41,591 bases of DNA from a virus. The notes below the pieces were generated by a model. The model was not told the DNA's origin. It did no database searches and saw only the letters and a program-made list of their open reading frames with translations. Position numbers and translations under genes: made by a program. The DNA is taken from the IMG/VR virus record IMGVR_UViG_3300037516_001702, positions 1 through 41,591 of that record. One strand, 5' to 3'. Positions 8,500 to 17,049 of the stretch are shown piece after piece (position 1 is the first letter of the stretch; the number at the start of each line of letters is the position of its first letter).

Positions 8500-11400
8500 A
8501 TCAAGCTCCCTGCTGTCGTAGTGAGGGTGGGCTTGTTTGTTTTTCTCATGTCATCTAACAATTCTTTTGCCGCTTTTATAATTTCATCGCTTATTGCTCT
8601 AATGAGTGTAGCTTCGGCCGAATCTCCGCCAATAGGGCTTTTCGAGTGAGAGCGCGGGTCTTCAATATTGAATCCGGTTGGGTGGGCAAATTTAACATTG
8701 TTAAACCCACGGCCAGCTAAATCAGTTTTCATCTTTTGTGAAGCTCTGTAATTTCTCAACATGGCCATACTTTCCGTGTTGAGTTGACCTCCACCGATTG
8801 AGTAAAAGTACTCAATTTCTTCGGGGGAAAATCCGGCAGAACGTAGTCTGTCTGCGATTGTTTTAGTATTCACTACATCGCCGATGTCTTCTTTTGCAGA
8901 AGCTGCTTCAAGTCTTTTAAAAGGTATGTTTATTTGCTCTACGTCAGAAATGTCAAATCCACCAAGTATTTGCGCTTCGAAAGGCTCACGAGAAGAGCCC
9001 TCGGGGAGTTTGGATTCAAATGAGTTTGGCATTTTGCCGTTTTTGCCGCGTGTGGCATTGACATTTGAGAAATCGTTATTTAACGATGCTGAAATCATAT
9101 TGATGAACGCATCTTGTCGGTTGCTGTCAGCGCTGACTCCATCGGAGTTGAGTAATGCGTCCGCCACATCTTCACGATTTCTTGAGTTTAATCTCACAGG
9201 CCTATGGGCAGAACTGATTGAGTTTCCGCGTCCATAAGCGGTTCTTTCTGAGACACCGGGCCGCAAAACTATCTCAATATCGCCAAGGGCAGTCAATCCA
9301 TCTCCAACGACATCTTCGTCGCCAATCTCAAAAACAGCATCTGGTCTTAGATTTCCAGAACGACCCTTCGTTACGTCTTGTTTCTTTTTATCCATGTGGG
9401 ACTTATGCACGAGATATCCGCTTACTGGGAGCAAATCTCCGTCTACGGAATCCGGGATGCCGATGCGTGAATAGTATTCGCGTGCGTAGTTTTCCGAGGA
9501 CAGTCCAACAGTGCTTCCAGGTTCAACTTCTGACTCGCGACTGGAAGACACGCCGACACCGCCTGTTGAGGAGCGAAGTCTCGCCCTGTTACCAACGCTT
9601 GTTCTGCCACTAGAAAGAGTGTCGGCTGTATCGGCATCTGGTGAATCTGCAGATTGGCTTGCATTCGCCGTTCGCTTAGCAGGCCTAGACAGCGCATCTT
9701 GCTGTCGCATTAGAATCTCTTCTGCGTATTGAGGATTGTTCCTCATGCCAACTGAATCTATTTCAATAAAGTCGCCTTCAGCATAAATGTCGGCCGCAAG
9801 CGAATCCATACTGTCATTGATTTCCTTCAGCACTCTGGCTCTTTCCCCAATTTCAACTTTCTTAATGTCGCCTTCCTCGAAATCGACAGCTCCAGTTAAT
9901 TTTGCGTCCTTGAGTCCCAATCCTCTTTGAAGTACTTTTGTTAAAGTAAGACCGCTTACAATGTCTGTCTGAACTTCGTCAACATGTAGGGGGACTTTCT
10001 GGTCGTCGTCTACTTCTCCGTTGTAAACGGTAATAGCACTCCATCTATGATGTCCGTCGAGTAGGTATTTGTCCGAGGTTGCCAAAATAGGGTCCATCAT
10101 GCCCTGAGCGCCGAACTGTCTTCCAGAGGCCTTGGCAGCAGTGTCATCGTCGTCTTTTAGGGCTTGAACTAAGGCATCGGTAAACTCTTTAGTACCCCTC
10201 TTGTATTTTCCGCCTTCCGTAAGCGTTTTGGTATAGTGCTCGACGGCAGCCTTTAGTGATTCGTGCATTCCGTCAGTTTGCACGGCATCTAATTCCTGTT
10301 GGGATGGAGTGTATTCGGACGGGTCGACAGGAATATTTTCTTTTATTGCATCGTCACCCAGTTTTCCTCTTATTATTTCTTTAATCATCCCCGTTCCGTC
10401 AATTTCAGTAACGTCCCAATTCAGATTATCCATGACGAACTGTCTATCTTCGTCCGATATTGCGGAAGCCGATTCCGGGCCTTTTTTGACCCTGGCCATA
10501 ATTTCTTGAAATCTATCTTCGCCTTCCCACTTCTTTATGCCATAAGGGTCCATGTGCTTGTGTGTCACTTTTTTGAGAGGAATCTCTCCAGCGAGACCTA
10601 GCTCTGCTCCGCGAGTATTCGCTCCAACTAAGCGCCCACCAGCCTGTGGCATTTTTGCTCGTGGAATACCAAGATTATTCCCACAGAAGACGTTTTCGTC
10701 TCCATCGTAAAAATTGCAAAGATTTGTTTTGTATTTGTCGGTAAATTTGTTCAGGAAATTCTTTTTTATCACTTCCTGAAGAGCAGCAGGGTCTCCGCCG
10801 TTCTTGATAATTGTTTTCTCTTCTTTTTCTTTAAAATCAAGCCATTCTTTTTCGTTATTTGCAATAACGTCTTCGCCCATTTTTTTAATATCTTTAAAAA
10901 ATTCTTCTTGAAGTGTTTTTGCAAAATTCAAAGACTCTTTTTGTTTTTTGGCAATGGCTTCATCGGAAGAGTATTCCAAGCTGACGTGATGACCAAGGGC
11001 CATTAACGCTATTGCCTGTCCGACGTTGTCGACCTTGTAAACGGCCATGTCTTTGGGGTCCGAGCTAGTGAATAAAGGCTTCAGGTCGCTTGGCTTTATC
11101 GAGTCACCAAAATCTTCTTTTAGCTCTTCGGGGGTGTACTCGTGCAGGGGCTTGCCGCGCGCGCGAATCTTTCCAACAACATCGCTGGCTATTTTTCTAG
11201 TTTCATCCCGAGCGGCAGTAGCTTGCCTTTCCTTGGACCTTGCTGCATAATCTGGATTGTTTGTGAGACCCACTGAGCCAAGTTGGATGTAATCCCCTTG
11301 TTCGTATTTTGCGTCGATTAAGCTTGGGGCATTATCTGTCAAGTCCTTGGCGATGTCGGCAAACTCGGCAGCGCTCATATCCTCAATTTCGCCGACTTCC

Positions 11401-14400
11401 CATGGATTTTCTGCCCCTAGGCGAGCTTCCTTGATTCCAAATGCATCTTGGAAAACCTTACCTAGAGTCAATCCTTCGATAATGTCTGTTTGTACTTCGT
11501 TTGCTGAGAGTGGCAGTTGAAGCTCTTCTGATAAAGACCTATTCCCGACGACTATTCCAGCCCATCTGTGGTGTCCGTCAAGAATGTACGAGTCTTTTGT
11601 TGTAAGAATTGGTTGCATAAACCATTCTTTTTTCATTTCTTCTAAATATTTATCTCTGAAATCTTTGTCAGATATCTTGGGATTATCTTTTCTTATTTTT
11701 TCTGCTACTTCAATTGCTTTTTCTTGAATTGTTTGAGCGGTTCCGTCTGCCTTGCTTGCCACTATTTGTTGCTGTGAAGGCGCATACTCGCTTGGGTCAA
11801 CATCGCGACGTCTAACTGCAGGACCATTTTCTGGGTCCGAAACCTTAATTAGCCCATTCAGCCAATCAATGAATGGTGTTTCAAGGTTTACCTCAGTGTC
11901 ATTCCAGTTAGTATTTTCATAAAGCCACTCTTTCGCTCTATCTGAAAGTTTAGAAAAAGAATCTTCCCTGTGCTCCGCCGCCGTCTTTCCGCCCATTTCG
12001 TTCTTTAATGAGTGCTTATCGGCGATGATTCCGTACAGGATTCCAGATATTTCTTCATCAGATACCGGGGGCTTGCCTTGTTCTGCGCGTTTAGCATTTT
12101 GTTTTTTTACTGCCTTGTCCAGTTCGTCTGCAAACTCTATTTCAAGTCCCCTGTCTCTGGACACGAGCGAGTTATCGTTGGCGTCCTTTAGTGGTTCCCA
12201 TTTGCCTGCCGCAACGCCATTCTTTAGTGCGCGGATTGCCTTGGTCTTGTGGCCAGATGAGCGCCCATTGGTCTGAGGCATTTTTTCTCTGTCAATACCA
12301 ATATGCCCTGAACACATGAGGTTGTTGGCAGGGTTGTATAGGGAGCATAGGTCGGCCTGATAATTCCCGACATACTCCCCCTCCATGGATTTACGTGTCT
12401 CGGGGTCATCTAGGTCTGCGTCTGGATTTCTCTTTGCGTAGTCTTCTTGGAATGAGCGCCATTTTGGATGATTGTCTTTTATGTGATTTTTTGCAACTTT
12501 TTTAACTTCTTTTTCAAAGACCTTCTGTGCTTGTTCAGTTAGACGTATGTCCTGTTCTTTAACTTCCACATGGTGTCCAAGCATCATCATTGCTACGGCT
12601 GTATGGACATCATCAACTTCGTAGAGATTTGAGTCCTTCTCGCTAATCGAACTTCTAGCAGAACGCTTTACTACTCCGCCAAACTTCTTGGATATCTCAT
12701 CATCAGACATGTCGTTGATATTTGTGCCGCTATCGATGACATCGTTGAAAACGTCCAAAGCCTTTTTTGCGATGTCCCCTTCTTGACGCCTGCGTTCGGC
12801 CAGGTTCCCGCTTGTATCTATCGTTCTGCCTGAAGAAAGTCTTTCGGAACGTTCTTCTGGTCCCATTTGTGCAAGTCTCTGCGCTCTTCTTGTTGGACGA
12901 GAACTATCCGCTGATGACCCAGAAAATGGGGAACGCACACCAGCGCCTGATGCGAGTTTGTCTATGTCTGAATCTGTTGCTCTAACACGCACTCTTCTAT
13001 CGAAACCCTCATGCATCCTGTAGGCGGTTTCAGCTGCCTTGGCTATGATTTCTTCTTCTGGCGTGTCGGCTATAAATTTCGCCACCTCTGGATGGATGTC
13101 TCCACGAGAGATGGTTCCATCTTTCCCGCCACCGCCTAGTACGTCTTTTATGTTTCTGATAATCGAGGAGCTTGCTGCTGTACGCGACTCTGTTCTTTGC
13201 TGACGCGTAGATGGCTTCCCTAGTACTCCATCGGGCCTGGTGGCTCCAGAGGAGAGGCTTGGCCCGGCGGGAGCATCATCGTAGTCGGCAAATGAGCCAC
13301 CGGCATCAGTGACCTTATCTAAAGTTGCCTTACTCTTGGTGCTGGCAGACTCGTCAGAATCACTTCGTGGTCCAGGGCCCGCCTTTCCAGACGAGCGTCG
13401 CTTGGTAACATACTTGTCCGCCATGGCTTGGATTTTTTTGCCGTGACTTCTAGCCCAAATTGCGTCTGTCGTGTTCTTGGAGAGATTTTCTGCCAATGAG
13501 TCGACGACTTCTACGGTATCTTTTTGATATGAAATTTCTGCACGGATAGTTCCGTCGTTGTCTATATTGGTAATTCTTATCCTGCCTGGCGGAGCAACGA
13601 ATTTCTGCTCCGAATCCCCTCCCGTAGTCGGGAATAGTCCGCGGTCTTTTTCGCGCACGGAAAGGATAACGCGACGCTTGGTTGTTCCGGACTTGGGGTC
13701 ACGCTTTCCGCGTGCCGGCATTTCCGTCTTTTTGGTTCTGCTTGTTATGACCCTTCCGGAGATAAACTGGTCCAGGCTGACTTCTTTGCCCTGACTTCTT
13801 TGGTAGCCAACATCACCTGGTTTGAAGTCAATTATTGCTTCCATCTCAAATGGTTCGCCTACCGACGTCCCATCGATTGCCTCCATCGTCGGTATGAGTA
13901 GATTTTCTACCTGCTGAACGACATCTCCTTCTTCAGAAGATGTTTTATCTACCTTTAGGCCGAGCTTTTTGAGGCGTGCGTTGCGCTTATTTATTGCTCG
14001 GCCGGCTCTTGTTTGCGAAACCGGGTCAAGAAGCATCCCTACATCTGATTCCGCCACATCTCCGAGCTCCTTCATGGCCTTTTTCTGTTCGGGCGTTGCC
14101 TTTACTCGAGCGCGCTCTTTAGCGCCGTGCTTGCGAGCTTCGTCAGCGCTCTTGAATTTCTTTTTAGGCTTTGATGGTGGATTTATGGTGTCATTAACTT
14201 TTTTATCAAGGTCTTTTTTGATTTGCGCTTTAGTCCGCGTATCTCCTGCGGCCTTCATGTTCTCTACGTACTGTTCTCTAATGACTTCAATCTCATCGGC
14301 CAATTTCTTGAATTCTTCAGATGAGGGGTCGAGCTTTGAGAGCTTTACCTTGTCGTCAACCAAGAGGCTGATAGTTTTCTTTTCGGGCATTGACTTAACT

Positions 14401-17036
14401 CTGTCGCGCAAATCATCGAGGTCGGCCCTGCGAGCAATATCTGCCATTTCTTTAGAATCGAGCAGGCCCTCCCGCTTACGGATAGAGTACACCTCATCTT
14501 CAAATCTCTTTTTTTCACCACTAGCGCCTATGCCGAACTTCTTGCGCCAAATTTTTGACGCCTCGTCGTATCGTTTTGTGTGAAAATCAAACTCTCTCTT
14601 GGCGTCCTTTACCGCTTGAGCCTTGAGTAGCTCTCTGGCGTCGCGCTCATCCTCAGGAAGTGACGGGTCTATCTCTATTGCCTCTAGTGATTCGACTTGT
14701 CTGGCACTAACGTCACGCTGAGAGCCAATGATTGCTGCTTCTTCAAACATTTCATCTTCTGAAAATTTGGAGAATTCCGTTTTGAATCTCTTGATTTCTT
14801 CACGAATTGCTGCGGTGGCTCGCGCATCAATGTCTTCATCTGATACTGAACCTGGGTCAACGGGGTCCGCGGGAATATCAAATACGTCATCTAATTTTCT
14901 CTGACCATCTGTGTCATCACTTGCCGTTCGGTCTCTTGCCGCCACAGAGAAGGACATGTTGTCCATCCACTCAAGAGCAGCGTCAACATCGTCGCCAAAG
15001 ATAATTCCGCGTTCGCGTAGTGCCCAAATCTCGGCAGATGCTTCCAGCGCCCATACTTCCGAACCTACAGCGTATCCATCACGCGGGTATGCCCCAGCCA
15101 ATGGAGCAATTGCCTGGATTCTGGTCATTGCGTCATTTAGCGATTCAATATTGATTGAGTCAGCAATGCCAGTCATTATTGACATAAGGTCGGAGCCTGT
15201 CAGGCTATTAATGTTCTTAACTTCACGCTCGCCAACAACAGCTCCTTTTTTATTTCTGACCGCAACGGAAATGAAACCTTTTTCTGTAATTTCTTTCTGT
15301 ATTTTGTCCAGGAATACTTGAGATTGTTTGTGGTGAGCTATTTCATGGAGCATGATATGACTTGAAAATCCATACACGCCATCAAGGAGGCCGGCCATGC
15401 CTCTGGCCGTATGGTCTGCATTTACCATGAAATCAGCAACCGCAAGTCGTCCTTCTGCTTCGCTTCTAGCACCAATGGCGGATATTGCTAAACGCTCGTC
15501 TCCGCCCATGTTTGGAAGCATGGTTTCTTGATTGGCACTAATCATCCCCATGTTGATGTGTATTGCCGTTTTCATCCCATTTTGCGTTCTATAGAAGGAC
15601 GTGCCAGCTTCATCATCTGTCATGAAGTTGAATTCAATTCGACCAACCCCCCGCATGCTGCCTGGGTCTGTCATGAATTGGTCAAGCAAGGTTTCAAGCA
15701 TTGCTCTCTGGGTGGTTTTGTATCGCTCAAAATCAGACTTCAATAGTCTTTCTTGTTCTTTACTAGAGAGTCTGTTCCAGCCAGGTGTAGATGAGAGTCT
15801 TGTTTTTACAAATTCTTTTATTTCTACATCTGTTAATAGCTCGTCCCCTTTTCCGGACACATCAAGAACTTGTACATCCCATCCAGCAGTGCCGCCGGTT
15901 TGCGAATGCATTTCTTTTAGTTTTTTAAGCGCCTTAACTGGAGCATCTGGGTCGTCGGCGTCAATCCCCAATGCGTCGTACATACGAACAACTTCGGCCT
16001 TTTGACGGGCGATATCATCCTGACCGCGAATGGCTCCGTTTTTAAATAAACGTAGATTCTCTGGGACGGCAATGTTTCGCCATTCCGGTATTTTGACTCC
16101 CCAGTAGGCGCACTTTTCCGCAATGGCAGGGTCTCTCATCGACCTGGGGCCATGTATCCATCTGAAGAAGTCTGCCGCGTTTTGGCGCAATCCCGTATAT
16201 TCGCCTTGGGCAGTGAGCTCGGCCGCCTTACGCGCTGCAAAGCGAGAGAATTTTGATGCACTAAATCCAAAACAGTTCGCTCCAGTGGCGTCTGTAAATT
16301 GATTTGCTGCAGGCGTTCCCGGAGGACATCTAAATTTATTGTTTTCGTCACGAAGGATGCCAAACACGGCTGCAGCTCGCGAAAGGAGCGAGCCTCCTGG
16401 AACTCTAGATTCAAGACTACGGCCCGGTAACCTTTTTTCTTCTAGGGTGTTTTTTTCATTTTTTCGTAAGGCTTGTTGTTTTTCTTCGTAGGTAAGCCCT
16501 GCCGCCATCCCAAATGGGTCAATTATTTTTTCAGAATCAGGTATGACCTCATCTGTCCTTGGATTTACCTTGTATTTGCTTAACTTTATTTTTGGCTTTT
16601 CCCTATAGGCCCGAAGCATTTCTTCAAATGTTGTCGTTGACTTATCTTCCGGCGGCAACCAGCCGAAGTTGGGCTCTGTGCCCATTCCCTCGCGAGATTG
16701 AAAAGGAGGGCTCAAGACAAGCCTCGAACCGGGTTCCCACTTTCCTCCCGTTTCCCATCTATATCCAAATTCATTGGATTCGACACCAGGTCGACTGTCT
16801 CCGGTGAATTCTCGTTTTTTCCCGTCGGTATCGACATCGGCTTTTACGCGTATGCCAAAACCTTCTGTAATAGTTTTTGTGACAAGCTCGGCCTGAAGTT
16901 TTCCAGTTGACAGAGACGAGTTAATGGACTGCCTGAAAAGAACTGCCTTTTCATTGAAGTCGCCGCAGCACGAAGACGGCACCATGAGTTGTGCTGAAAC
17001 TATTACTCTTTCCCGCATTGCTGGGGTATTCGCCAC
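8496..17036 (-). CDS. Giant 2846-residue head polyprotein: zincin plus tandem ParB-like modules
   Basis: One uninterrupted frame of 8.5 kb, GTG start with AGAGGGGG seven bases upstream. In order: an N-terminal region with a CC pair near residue 23; a CPPG...FTD...C motif (about 237-259) shared with the 673-residue protein; a zinc metallopeptidase domain with HEIAH at 564-568; long charged helices (700-1000); a small basic beta domain (about 1050-1200); a Ser/Gly-rich linker with LSSG at 1261 and 1400; two homologous modules of about 500 residues, each ending in a DGHHRW ParB-like motif (1820 and 2327); LSSG at 2474; and a C-terminal domain with RTAYGRGNSIS and EPFEAQILGGFDIS. The location between scaffold and capsid genes, and LSSG at boundaries, suggest a polyprotein cut during head maturation. 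Alternatives are a stable internal protein or an injected effector. Individual domain functions are untested. Confidence 0.9.
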   Translation of the reverse strand: MANTPAMRERVIVSAQLMVPSSCCGDFNEKAVLFRQSINSSLSTGKLQAELVTKTITEGFGIRVKADVDTDGKKREFTGDSRPGVESNEFGYRWETGGKWEPGSRLVLSPPFQSREGMGTEPNFGWLPPEDKSTTTFEEMLRAYREKPKIKLSKYKVNPRTDEVIPDSEKIIDPFGMAAGLTYEEKQQALRKNEKNTLEEKRLPGRSLESRVPGGSLLSRAAAVFGILRDENNKFRCPPGTPAANQFTDATGANCFGFSASKFSRFAARKAAELTAQGEYTGLRQNAADFFRWIHGPRSMRDPAIAEKCAYWGVKIPEWRNIAVPENLRLFKNGAIRGQDDIARQKAEVVRMYDALGIDADDPDAPVKALKKLKEMHSQTGGTAGWDVQVLDVSGKGDELLTDVEIKEFVKTRLSSTPGWNRLSSKEQERLLKSDFERYKTTQRAMLETLLDQFMTDPGSMRGVGRIEFNFMTDDEAGTSFYRTQNGMKTAIHINMGMISANQETMLPNMGGDERLAISAIGARSEAEGRLAVADFMVNADHTARGMAGLLDGVYGFSSHIMLHEIAHHKQSQVFLDKIQKEITEKGFISVAVRNKKGAVVGEREVKNINSLTGSDLMSIMTGIADSINIESLNDAMTRIQAIAPLAGAYPRDGYAVGSEVWALEASAEIWALRERGIIFGDDVDAALEWMDNMSFSVAARDRTASDDTDGQRKLDDVFDIPADPVDPGSVSDEDIDARATAAIREEIKRFKTEFSKFSEDEMFEEAAIIGSQRDVSARQVESLEAIEIDPSLPEDERDARELLKAQAVKDAKREFDFHTKRYDEASKIWRKKFGIGASGEKKRFEDEVYSIRKREGLLDSKEMADIARRADLDDLRDRVKSMPEKKTISLLVDDKVKLSKLDPSSEEFKKLADEIEVIREQYVENMKAAGDTRTKAQIKKDLDKKVNDTINPPSKPKKKFKSADEARKHGAKERARVKATPEQKKAMKELGDVAESDVGMLLDPVSQTRAGRAINKRNARLKKLGLKVDKTSSEEGDVVQQVENLLIPTMEAIDGTSVGEPFEMEAIIDFKPGDVGYQRSQGKEVSLDQFISGRVITSRTKKTEMPARGKRDPKSGTTKRRVILSVREKDRGLFPTTGGDSEQKFVAPPGRIRITNIDNDGTIRAEISYQKDTVEVVDSLAENLSKNTTDAIWARSHGKKIQAMADKYVTKRRSSGKAGPGPRSDSDESASTKSKATLDKVTDAGGSFADYDDAPAGPSLSSGATRPDGVLGKPSTRQQRTESRTAASSSIIRNIKDVLGGGGKDGTISRGDIHPEVAKFIADTPEEEIIAKAAETAYRMHEGFDRRVRVRATDSDIDKLASGAGVRSPFSGSSADSSRPTRRAQRLAQMGPEERSERLSSGRTIDTSGNLAERRRQEGDIAKKALDVFNDVIDSGTNINDMSDDEISKKFGGVVKRSARSSISEKDSNLYEVDDVHTAVAMMMLGHHVEVKEQDIRLTEQAQKVFEKEVKKVAKNHIKDNHPKWRSFQEDYAKRNPDADLDDPETRKSMEGEYVGNYQADLCSLYNPANNLMCSGHIGIDREKMPQTNGRSSGHKTKAIRALKNGVAAGKWEPLKDANDNSLVSRDRGLEIEFADELDKAVKKQNAKRAEQGKPPVSDEEISGILYGIIADKHSLKNEMGGKTAAEHREDSFSKLSDRAKEWLYENTNWNDTEVNLETPFIDWLNGLIKVSDPENGPAVRRRDVDPSEYAPSQQQIVASKADGTAQTIQEKAIEVAEKIRKDNPKISDKDFRDKYLEEMKKEWFMQPILTTKDSYILDGHHRWAGIVVGNRSLSEELQLPLSANEVQTDIIEGLTLGKVFQDAFGIKEARLGAENPWEVGEIEDMSAAEFADIAKDLTDNAPSLIDAKYEQGDYIQLGSVGLTNNPDYAARSKERQATAARDETRKIASDVVGKIRARGKPLHEYTPEELKEDFGDSIKPSDLKPLFTSSDPKDMAVYKVDNVGQAIALMALGHHVSLEYSSDEAIAKKQKESLNFAKTLQEEFFKDIKKMGEDVIANNEKEWLDFKEKEEKTIIKNGGDPAALQEVIKKNFLNKFTDKYKTNLCNFYDGDENVFCGNNLGIPRAKMPQAGGRLVGANTRGAELGLAGEIPLKKVTHKHMDPYGIKKWEGEDRFQEIMARVKKGPESASAISDEDRQFVMDNLNWDVTEIDGTGMIKEIIRGKLGDDAIKENIPVDPSEYTPSQQELDAVQTDGMHESLKAAVEHYTKTLTEGGKYKRGTKEFTDALVQALKDDDDTAAKASGRQFGAQGMMDPILATSDKYLLDGHHRWSAITVYNGEVDDDQKVPLHVDEVQTDIVSGLTLTKVLQRGLGLKDAKLTGAVDFEEGDIKKVEIGERARVLKEINDSMDSLAADIYAEGDFIEIDSVGMRNNPQYAEEILMRQQDALSRPAKRTANASQSADSPDADTADTLSSGRTSVGNRARLRSSTGGVGVSSSRESEVEPGSTVGLSSENYAREYYSRIGIPDSVDGDLLPVSGYLVHKSHMDKKKQDVTKGRSGNLRPDAVFEIGDEDVVGDGLTALGDIEIVLRPGVSERTAYGRGNSISSAHRPVRLNSRNREDVADALLNSDGVSADSNRQDAFINMISASLNNDFSNVNATRGKNGKMPNSFESKLPEGSSREPFEAQILGGFDISDVEQINIPFKRLEAASAKEDIGDVVNTKTIADRLRSAGFSPEEIEYFYSIGGGQLNTESMAMLRNYRASQKMKTDLAGRGFNNVKFAHPTGFNIEDPRSHSKSPIGGDSAEATLIRAISDEIIKAAKELLDDMRKTNKPTLTTTAGSLM
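9606..9617 (-). other. LSSG motif 3 of the 2846-residue giant (candidate cleavage site)
   Basis: Codes LSSG at residues 2474-2477 within DTLSSGRTSVGN, just after the second ParB-like module and before the C-terminal domain. A related LSSE follows at about residue 2511. Confidence 0.45.
9690..11214 (-). repeat. Tandem protein module, copy 2
   Basis: About residues 1941-2450. It has the same ordered elements as copy 1: LMALGHHVSLEY; LCNFYDGDENVFC with GIPRAKMPQ; NWDVTEI; VDPSEYTPSQQE; PILATSDKYLLDGHHRW; DEVQTDIVSGLTLTKV; and SVGMRNNPQYAE. DGHHRW lies 507 residues after the one in copy 1. The copies have diverged considerably between the motifs, which argues against a recent assembly duplication. 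Confidence 0.8.
11215..12827 (-). repeat. Tandem protein module, copy 1
   Basis: About residues 1404-1940. It contains, in order, MMMLGHHVEVKE; a Cys motif LCSLYNPANNLMC followed by GIDREKMPQ; NWNDTEV; VDPSEYAPSQQQ; PILTTKDSYILDGHHRW; and NEVQTDIIEGLTLGKV. It ends in SVGLTNNPDYAA. All elements recur in the same order in copy 2, so this is an old in-frame duplication. The DGHHRW core matches ParB-like (ParBc_2-type) nuclease families as I know them. Confidence 0.8.
12828..12839 (-). other. LSSG motif 2 of the 2846-residue giant (candidate cleavage site)
   Basis: Codes LSSG at residues 1400-1403 within SERLSSGRTIDTSGN. It lies immediately before the first of the two repeated ParB-like modules. 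Confidence 0.45.
13245..13256 (-). other. LSSG motif 1 of the 2846-residue giant (candidate cleavage site)
   Basis: Codes LSSG at residues 1261-1264 within AGPSLSSGATRPDG, a flexible Ser/Gly/Pro-rich stretch after the basic beta domain. A weaker LASG relative lies at residues 1361-1364 (12945-12956). Confidence 0.4.
14937..15719 (-). other. Zincin metallopeptidase domain inside the 2846-residue giant
   Basis: About residues 440-700. HEIAHH at 564-569 in the helix HIMLHEIAHHKQ is a classical HExxH zinc site. EASAEIWAL about 100 residues later is a good candidate for the third (Glu) ligand. Preceding strands (VGRIEFNFMTDDEAG, TAIHINMGMIS) fit the edge-strand layout of zincins. The substrate is unknown; it could be a processing enzyme, or a peptidase acting during entry. 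Confidence 0.7.
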
Positions 17037-17049
17037 GTGGCGCCCCCTC

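Noticed and set aside
9200-9420. ADP-ribosyltransferase domain at the C-terminus of the 2846-residue giant
   Set aside because: RTAYGRG and nearby Glu residues recall ART motifs, but a clear R, S-T-S, E-x-E order could not be traced, so it was left as unknown.
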